Shown here one piece after another: positions 6,043 to 9,587 of a stretch of DNA of 9,587 bases (its first letter is position 1; the number at the start of each line of letters is the position of its first letter). The position numbers and the translations under genes are program-made. The DNA comes from an uncultured Actinomycetes bacterium (GTDB taxonomy: Bacteria > Actinomycetota > Thermoleophilia > Solirubrobacterales > 70-9). The stretch lies in the NCBI GenBank assembly GCA_946886425.1, contig CAMPIP010000085.1:1-9587 (forward strand), read 5' to 3'. The notes beneath the pieces were generated by a model, which was not told where the DNA came from, did not search any database, and worked only from the letters and a program-made list of their open reading frames with translations.

Positions 6043-6058
6043 GGCCGGCTCGCCGGCC
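6043..6058. promoter_or_regulatory. Short perfect GC hairpin in the DGPF leader
   Basis: GGCCGGC (6043-6049) is the inverse complement of GCCGGCC (6052-6058). It lies between the stop of the 67-residue gene and the ribosome-binding site of the DGPF gene. It could act as a weak terminator for the former or a leader structure for the latter. In DNA this GC-rich it could also be chance. Confidence 0.25.
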
Positions 6059-6070
6059 CTCTGCCAAAGC

Positions 6071-6097
6071 GACGAACGGGCGAGCGCGAAATCGACC
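6071..6097 (-). promoter_or_regulatory. Candidate ECF-type promoter for the DGPF-sigma operon
   Basis: On the minus strand GGTCGA (6097-6092), a 17-bp spacer, then CGTC (6074-6071). CGTC is a common ECF -10 box. From memory the reported ECF42 -35 motif is TGTCGA, one base different. Transcription would begin near 6064, about 46 bases before the ATG. This would make the operon autoregulated, but the motif is short and needs genome-wide support. Confidence 0.3.
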
Positions 6098-6117
6098 GCC
6101 GTCCCCGGGCCGCGCCG

Positions 6118-6321
6118 CTACTCGTCGCGCGCGGTGATGCGGAAAGTCGAGACGACCTCGGCCTGGTGCGCCTCCGGGTGGGCGACGTAGGCGCTCGGCC
6201 CGCCGCCGAACCAGCCCGAGGCTTCGTTGTCGCCGACGAAGATGCCGGGGTGGCGGTTGCCGTCGGCGTCCTGCACCCAGACCTTGTCGCCCTCCTTGAA
6301 GCCGTGCGGCCCGTCGGTCAT
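6118..6321 (-). CDS. Small uncharacterised protein, 67 residues
   Basis: No family recognised. The protein is short, soluble and rich in Gly and charged residues: KEGDKVWVQDADGNRHPGIFVG (9-30) reads like two beta strands of a small SH3-like barrel, followed by a Gly-rich turn (GWFGGGPSAYVA, 36-47) and a last strand (EVVSTFRITARDE). No signal peptide, membrane segment or cysteine is present. Support for a real gene: codon third positions are almost all G or C, the sequence looks like a folded protein, and TAGACTC lies 6 bp before the ATG in the same arrangement as other SD-less genes here. No ribosome-binding site is seen, so translation is probably leaderless. The stop lies about 100 bp before the DGPF gene on the same strand. 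Confidence 0.7.
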   Translation of the reverse strand: MTDGPHGFKEGDKVWVQDADGNRHPGIFVGDNEASGWFGGGPSAYVAHPEAHQAEVVSTFRITARDE

Positions 6322-6327
6322 CCGTCG

Positions 6328-6333
6328 AGTCTA
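6328..6333 (-). promoter_or_regulatory. Candidate -10 element for leaderless transcription of the 67-residue gene
   Basis: The minus strand reads CGGCTAGACTCGACGGATG: TAGACT is followed by 6 bases and then the ATG, which puts the expected transcription start at the start codon. Spacing is identical to that at 9151-9163. Confidence 0.5.
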
Positions 6334-6349
6334 GCCGTGCCGGGCGGGC

Positions 6350-6376
6350 GGTTTCCCCGAGCGAGGGCGCGGGTAC
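6350..6376 (+). promoter_or_regulatory. Candidate sigmaB/SigF-type promoter of the small membrane protein
   Basis: GGTTT (6350-6354), a 16-bp spacer, then GGGTAC (6371-6376). This matches the general-stress consensus (about GGTTT, 14-17 bp, GGGTAT) at ten of eleven positions with correct spacing. The start codon is 45 bp after the -10 box and has its own ribosome-binding site. The promoter lies back-to-back with the leaderless promoter at 6328-6333. Confidence 0.6.
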
Positions 6377-6421
6377 CCCGAGCCGCATCGTTGAAAGGGA
6401 GTTCGACGGAAGGAGAAGACG

Positions 6422-6556
6422 ATGGTTGGTGGTCTGATTGCCGCTCTGATCGTGATCGCGCTGGTGCTGGTTCTGCTCAAGGTGGCGGTGGCGGGAGGGA
6501 TCCTCGGCCTGATCGCCATCGTCCTCCTGATCCTGCTCCTGCTGGGGAGGATCTAG
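6422..6556 (+). CDS. Small hydrophobic membrane protein, 44 residues
   Basis: The peptide starts MVGGLIAALIVIALVLVLLK and continues with a second hydrophobic stretch to LLLGRI. Two membrane-spanning helices are predicted: residues 4-19, then after Lys20 and a VAVAGGILG turn, 26-42. There is almost no polar residue, so it is an integral membrane peptide of unknown function. Support for a real gene: AAGGAG ends 6 bp before the ATG, and a near-consensus stress-type promoter lies upstream. Small membrane peptides of this kind are common in stress regulons, but I do not recognise the family. The stop TAG overlaps the stop of the amidase gene on the other strand (shared CTAG, 6553-6556). It is too short for many gene finders. 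Confidence 0.75.
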   Translation: MVGGLIAALIVIALVLVLLKVAVAGGILGLIAIVLLILLLLGRI

Positions 6557-7245
6557 CAGGGGCCGAGACCGGCCAGCGCCCGCCGGTAGGCGCGCATCGA
6601 GCTGTGGCGCCAGTCGCCGTGCGTCTGGTGCCGCAGGCTCGGCACCAGCTCGCGGTGGAAGGGGGAGCTGAGGCTCTCGGCGTGGCCGATCACGTCGCGG
6701 ACCGGGATCCCGAACTTGCAGCGCAGCCACTGGGTGAGCCGCAGCGAGGCGCGCAGCTGGCGGCGGTCGCCGAGCACGTCCTCGTCGCCGTAGCCGGCGT
6801 GCTCGATCCCGATCGAGGTCCAGTTGAGGCCGACCGTGTGGCGGCAGCGGGTGCGCAGGTTGACGAGCCGGAAGATCCGGCCCGAGTCGGCGACGACGAA
6901 GTGCGAGCAGACGTTGGGCAGCTCGCCCAGCTCGACGTCGGCGACGTCGGGGGCGAAGGTGTTGAAGACGCCTCGGGCGCTGCCAACCTGCGCCATGTGC
7001 TCGACGATCGTCCGCGGGTGGCGCAGCCGCCAGGTCGGTTCGCCGTAGTGGCGCTCCGAGTAGGCCGCCATCTCCCGCTTGCGTTTCGGCCCGAAGGGGA
7101 TCGGCCAGATACCGATCGGCGGCCGGGCGGCGCTGGTCGTAGCCGTGGCGTCGAGCGGGGCGCCCGCGGGGGCGGCGCTGGGACCGATCGCGACGGCGAG
7201 GCCGGTCAGCAGCAGCGCCGCGGTGGCGCCGAACCCGCGCCTCAA
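6553..7245 (-). CDS. Secreted N-acetylmuramoyl-L-alanine amidase (Amidase_2/PGRP-like)
   Basis: A 230-residue exported protein. Residues 1-29 look like a Sec signal peptide: MRRG, a hydrophobic core FGATAALLLTGLAVAIG, then PSAAPAGA as likely cleavage region. The Amidase_2 domain spans about 76-215. Landmarks are IVEHM (His83), CSHFVVADSGRIFRLV (113-128; His115), the NWTSIGIEHAGYG segment (141-153; Glu148), DVIGHAE (His188) and RHQTHGDW (His209, Asp211). By comparison with AmpD, His83, His188 and one of His209/Asp211 should bind zinc. The enzyme would cut the amide bond between MurNAc and the stem peptide outside the membrane. The best start is TTG at 7245-7243, which places the signal peptide correctly and overlaps the stop of the STAS gene. 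The longer open frame upstream is antisense to the phosphatase gene. Substrate preference is unknown. Confidence 0.87.
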   Translation of the reverse strand: MRRGFGATAALLLTGLAVAIGPSAAPAGAPLDATATTSAARPPIGIWPIPFGPKRKREMAAYSERHYGEPTWRLRHPRTIVEHMAQVGSARGVFNTFAPDVADVELGELPNVCSHFVVADSGRIFRLVNLRTRCRHTVGLNWTSIGIEHAGYGDEDVLGDRRQLRASLRLTQWLRCKFGIPVRDVIGHAESLSSPFHRELVPSLRHQTHGDWRHSSMRAYRRALAGLGPC

Positions 7246-7634
7246 CCGCCGAGCGCGGCGAGCGCCTCTTCGCGACTGGGGTGGATCGAGAGCGAGTTGG
7301 AGAGCCCGGAGAGCTCGAGCAGTCGCCGCACCTGGTCGTTGAGGCCGCAGAGCGCGAAGCCGCCGTTCTCGCCCACGCCGTCGCCCGGCTCGCCGTCGAG
7401 CCGCTGCCAGGCGCGGACCAGCAGGGCGATCCCGGTCGAGTCGATGAACTCGCAGGCGGAGAGGTCGATCAGCAGGCCACTGCCGGTCGCCAGCGCCTCC
7501 TCGAGCGGTCCCTCGAGCTGCGGCGCCGTGCCGAGGTCGAGCTCGCCGCTGACACTGAGCACGCGAACCTCGCCGATCTGCTCGTTGGCGACTTCGAACG
7601 GAGTGGGGCTGACGTTGGGGGCTTCGGCGGCCAT
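7242..7634 (-). CDS. STAS-domain anti-sigma factor antagonist (RsbV/SpoIIAA-like)
   Basis: A 130-residue anti-anti-sigma protein. The STAS fold spans about 14-128: VRVLSVSGELDLGTAPQLEGPL (strand and first helix, 23-44), LLIDLSACEFIDSTGIALLV (54-73) and the C-terminal VRRLLELSGLSNSLSI. Ser66 in the DSTG motif (65-68) is the residue phosphorylated by the cognate anti-sigma kinase in RsbV and SpoIIAA. Unphosphorylated, it would bind the kinase and free a sigma factor. The kinase and sigma factor are not in this window. The divergently transcribed PP2C phosphatase is the natural candidate to dephosphorylate Ser66. The ATG at 7634 lacks a clear Shine-Dalgarno sequence. Its TGA overlaps the TTG start of the amidase gene, so the two are co-transcribed. 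Confidence 0.93.
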   Translation of the reverse strand: MAAEAPNVSPTPFEVANEQIGEVRVLSVSGELDLGTAPQLEGPLEEALATGSGLLIDLSACEFIDSTGIALLVRAWQRLDGEPGDGVGENGGFALCGLNDQVRRLLELSGLSNSLSIHPSREEALAALGG

Positions 7635-7729
7635 GAAATTGCTGAGTGAAACCGGTTGCGATGCTATCGCAGGACGGGCTACTCTCTTTTGGGTAAGTCC
7701 CTCGAACTGGTTTCCAGGGAAGGAGAGAG
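7635..7729. promoter_or_regulatory. Divergent promoter region with a 15-bp palindrome
   Basis: This 95-bp gap separates the STAS gene (-) from the phosphatase gene (+). It contains a perfect inverted repeat TGCGAT-GCT-ATCGCA (7657-7671), suitable as an operator. A weak plus-strand promoter can be drawn as TTGCGA (7656-7661), 18 bp, TACTCT (7680-7685). TAGCAT, read on the minus strand within the palindrome, could be the -10 of the STAS gene. The phosphatase ribosome-binding site AAGGAG (7720-7725) lies 4 bp before its ATG. GGGTAA at 7691 resembles a stress -10 but has no partner box. Confidence 0.4.
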
Positions 7730-9130
7730 ATGAGCGTCGTCGCGATCGTCGTTCCCGCCGCCGCCGCGGTCGTGCTCGCGGTCCTCTTCGCTCGCGCCCG
7801 CGCTCGCGCTGCGCGGATCGCCCGTCGCTTCGACGTGCTCGAGCGGATCGCCGACGTCGCCGACCGCGGCGGCTCGGTCGAGGAGACCCTGAACGGAATC
7901 AGCGAGGTCCTGGTTCCGGCGATCGCCGACTTCTGCATGATCGACGTGATCTCTGAGGGCCGGGCGCGGCGCGCGGCCGTCCGGGTCGCCCCCGGCGGCC
8001 CCGCCGACCTCCAGCAGGGCCTCCGCAACCGCCAGCCCTCGCTGCCGGCGGAGATGCTCGGCCCCGCCGAGCGCGAGCCGCCTGCGCGCCTGCGCGAACG
8101 CGTCTCCGAGGCAGACCTGCGGGAGATCGCCCACGACCCCGAGGACCTCGGGTTTCTGCGCGGCATCGGCATGGGCTCCTACGTCAACTCGCCGCTGCGA
8201 ACCCGCCGCCGCACCACCGGTGCCCTCACCCTCGGGGTCGCGTGGTCGGGGCGGCGCTACCGGGGGGAGGAGCAGCGCTTCGTCCGCGTCCTCTCCGGCC
8301 GCGTCGCCCTCGCTCTCGACAACGTCGGCCTCTTCACCGACCTCGGCCGCTCCGAGCGGGCCCGGGCGGAGATCGCCGAGACCCTGCAGCGCGGCCTGCT
8401 GCCGCCGCCGCTGCCCCACATCCGTGGCTGGTCGGCGGCGGCGATGTACCGGCCGGCCGGGGCGGAGAACGAGGTCGGCGGCGACTTCTACGACGCCTTT
8501 CCCGTCGCCGGGGGCTGGATGCTGGTGATCGGCGACGTCACCGGCCGCGGCGCTCGCGCCGCCTCGATCACCGGCCAGGCCCGCTACACGTTGCGCACCG
8601 CCGCCGCCCTCACCGGCGACCCGCTGGTCGCCCTCTCGACGCTCAACCGGGCGCTGCTCGCCCGCCGCGACTCGGCGCTCTGCAGCGTCGCCGCGTTCAC
8701 CCTCTCCGAGGATCCCTCCCAGCCGGTGCGGCTGGCCGTCGCCGGCCATCCGCCGCCGCTGCTGATCGACGGCGAGGCGGTCACCGAGACGGTCGAGCCA
8801 GGTCCTCTGCTGGGCGTCTACGCCAACGCGGAATGGCGGCTCGAGCGGGCGCCGGTCGAGCCCGGCCAACAGCTTGTCGTGATCACCGACGGGATCACCG
8901 AGGCCTGTGGCGCCGGCGGCCGGTTCGGCGAGTCGCGCCTGCGCTCCGAGCTGGCCGGAGCGACCAGCCCGGTCGTCGCCGTCGAGCGCCTCGAAGGCGC
9001 TCTCCACGCCTTCACCGCCGGCCGCCTGGTCGACGATGCGGCGATGCTGGCCCTGGCCCGGACCAGCGTCGACACCGGCGAGGAGGCGGGCGGGTCGCTG
9101 GGCGCCCTGCACCCGCTCGCCGCCGCGTAG
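7730..9130 (+). CDS. Membrane-anchored GAF-PP2C (SpoIIE/RsbU-type) serine phosphatase
   Basis: A 466-residue sensor phosphatase. Residues 3-20 form one membrane helix, followed by an Arg-rich stretch (21-33) that should hold the rest in the cytoplasm. A GAF-like sensor domain covers about 35-205, ending in a helical linker with LQRGLLPPPLP (219-229), the usual entry into RsbU/SpoIIE phosphatase domains. The PP2C domain (about 230-445) has all metal-site motifs: EVGGDFYD (248-255, Asp252), VIGDVTGRG (266-274, Asp269), AGHPPPLL (338-345), TDGITEA (386-392, Asp387) and DDAAML (435-440). It would dephosphorylate STAS antagonists in partner-switching pathways, and such a protein is encoded next door, divergently. 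The GAF ligand cannot be predicted. A good AAGGAG fixes the ATG start. The long antisense open frame opposite it is an artefact of GC-rich codons. Confidence 0.94.
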   Translation: MSVVAIVVPAAAAVVLAVLFARARARAARIARRFDVLERIADVADRGGSVEETLNGISEVLVPAIADFCMIDVISEGRARRAAVRVAPGGPADLQQGLRNRQPSLPAEMLGPAEREPPARLRERVSEADLREIAHDPEDLGFLRGIGMGSYVNSPLRTRRRTTGALTLGVAWSGRRYRGEEQRFVRVLSGRVALALDNVGLFTDLGRSERARAEIAETLQRGLLPPPLPHIRGWSAAAMYRPAGAENEVGGDFYDAFPVAGGWMLVIGDVTGRGARAASITGQARYTLRTAAALTGDPLVALSTLNRALLARRDSALCSVAAFTLSEDPSQPVRLAVAGHPPPLLIDGEAVTETVEPGPLLGVYANAEWRLERAPVEPGQQLVVITDGITEACGAGGRFGESRLRSELAGATSPVVAVERLEGALHAFTAGRLVDDAAMLALARTSVDTGEEAGGSLGALHPLAAA

Positions 9131-9150
9131 ACCCCCGCCGCGCCGCGGCA

Positions 9151-9156
9151 TAGAGT
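9151..9156 (+). promoter_or_regulatory. Candidate -10 element for leaderless transcription of the NTF2-like gene
   Basis: GGCATAGAGTCGGGGCATG: TAGAGT, 6 bases, then ATG. TAGACC at 9128-9133, overlapping the phosphatase stop, lies 17 bp upstream and matches TTGACA at four of six positions. There is no ribosome-binding site. Confidence 0.5.
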
Positions 9157-9162
9157 CGGGGC

Positions 9163-9587
9163 ATGCCGCACCGGGCCCGCGTCGAGCGTCTCTTCGACGC
9201 CTTCAACCGCCGCGACGAGGAGGCGATCGCGACGCTCTGCGACCCCGGCTTGGAATTCTTTCCGGTCACGGCGGAGCAGCTCGGCCGCAGCACCCCCTAC
9301 GTCGGTCCCGATGGCCTACGCGAATACTTCGACGACATCGGCCGCGTCTGGGACGAGCTGCTGATCCTGCCCAAGCAGGTCGAGAGCCGTGGCCCCCGGG
9401 TCCTGGTCAGCGGCCGCGTCTACCTGCGCAGCCACGAGCTCGGGATCCGCGACATGCCGGCCGCCTGGATCTGGGAGCTCGATGCCGGGCGCTTCGTCCG
9501 CGGTGAGGTCTTCGTCGACCCGGAGCTGGCCGCCGCCCGCTTCGCTCAGGCCGGCGGGTCGGCCGCGAAGCGCTTTCGCGGTCGGTC
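9163..9587 (+). CDS. NTF2/SnoaL-like domain protein, 3' end outside window
   Basis: 141 codons are visible and the frame is still open at the window edge. The N-terminal half has the SnoaL/NTF2 pattern: RVERLFDAFNRRDEEAIATL (6-25) as the first helix pair, then CDPGLEFFPVTAEQLGRSTP with the strand and pocket region, then YVGPDGLREYFDDIGRVWDE (46-65). Strands follow at RVLVSGRVYLRS (79-90) and AAWIWELDAGRFVRGEVF (100-117). Family members are small barrel proteins, either enzymes (isomerases, cyclases) or binding proteins, and no specific role can be given. The domain is nearly complete by residue 120; the rest (AARFAQAGGSAAKRFRGRS) is a charged tail. Start choice rests on the family-like N-terminus and the TAGAGTC element 6 bp upstream. 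A TAG stop of the phosphatase gene lies 33 bp before. Confidence 0.82.
   Translation, partial: MPHRARVERLFDAFNRRDEEAIATLCDPGLEFFPVTAEQLGRSTPYVGPDGLREYFDDIGRVWDELLILPKQVESRGPRVLVSGRVYLRSHELGIRDMPAAWIWELDAGRFVRGEVFVDPELAAARFAQAGGSAAKRFRGR

Noticed and set aside
7691..7696. GGGTAA upstream of the phosphatase as a sigmaB-type -10 box.
   Set aside because: No GGTTT-like box lies 14-17 bp upstream; the nearest GGTTG is about 32 bp away.
4327..7956. A 1209-residue open frame on the plus strand across the sigma-factor, DGPF, amidase and STAS genes.
   Set aside because: It is antisense to several well-recognised genes, is low-complexity and Arg/Pro/Gly/His-rich with no family resemblance, and crosses gene boundaries. 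It is an artefact of GC-rich third positions.
7246..8172. Longer version of the amidase (539 residues) starting inside the phosphatase gene.
   Set aside because: It would bury the signal peptide internally and is antisense to the STAS and phosphatase genes. The TTG start at the STAS stop is far more plausible.
7679..9151. A 490-residue minus-strand open frame opposite the phosphatase gene.
   Set aside because: It mirrors the PP2C gene, is compositionally odd and has no recognisable domain. The plus-strand protein has complete catalytic motifs.
1..9587. CRISPR array, tRNA or rRNA genes, prophage or defence genes.
   Set aside because: No regularly spaced repeats, cloverleaf sequences, rRNA-like stretches or recognisable defence or phage proteins were seen on either strand by eye; a covariance search was not possible.

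Overview
The window is very GC-rich (roughly 70% by eye) and densely coded. Coding-strand third positions are almost all G or C. The gene set is an ECF sigma factor with a DGPF partner, a SpoIIE/PP2C phosphatase with a STAS antagonist, a short mycobacterial-type beta-carbonic anhydrase and candidate sigmaB/SigF-type promoters. Together these point to a high-GC actinobacterium, most likely of the Thermoleophilia/Solirubrobacterales kind. That placement is inferred from composition and protein style, not from a marker gene.

Layout. The window opens with the 3' end of an acyl-CoA dehydrogenase (+), which converges on a beta-carbonic anhydrase (-) with a strong bidirectional hairpin between them. 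Divergent from the carbonic anhydrase is a ferritin-like di-iron protein, followed 17 bp later by a nicotinate phosphoribosyltransferase. Next comes about 1.2 kb of decayed IS110-family insertion sequence (two frameshifts, an internal deletion, a damaged N-terminus). Its right end abuts trmO, a tRNA-methyltransferase gene. A second copy of the palindromic terminator then separates trmO from a minus-strand group: a 67-residue unknown gene, a DGPF/YCII protein and an ECF42-type sigma factor with a long C-terminal helical extension. A 44-residue two-helix membrane protein (+) sits behind a near-perfect sigmaB-type promoter. It shares its stop site with a secreted N-acetylmuramoyl-L-alanine amidase (-), which overlaps an upstream STAS anti-anti-sigma factor. 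Divergent from these is a membrane-anchored GAF-PP2C phosphatase, and the window ends inside an NTF2/SnoaL-like protein.

How the genes fit together. The right half looks like stress signalling. The PP2C phosphatase and the STAS protein are two of the three usual parts of a partner-switching module; the anti-sigma kinase and the sigma factor are not here. Candidate sigmaB-type promoters precede the small membrane protein and, less perfectly, the ferritin-like gene, as expected if such a sigma factor acts elsewhere in the genome. The ECF42/DGPF pair is a separate, known regulatory unit.

Non-coding signals with most new content: (1) a 43-bp palindromic repeat present twice, in opposite orientation, each time between convergent genes; (2) a recurring TAGNNTC element a few bases before start codons that lack a Shine-Dalgarno sequence, suggesting leaderless transcription; (3) an orphan copy of that element left upstream of the IS110 remnant. 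I found no tRNA, rRNA, CRISPR array or defence system, and nothing that amounts to a clearly new multi-gene system.
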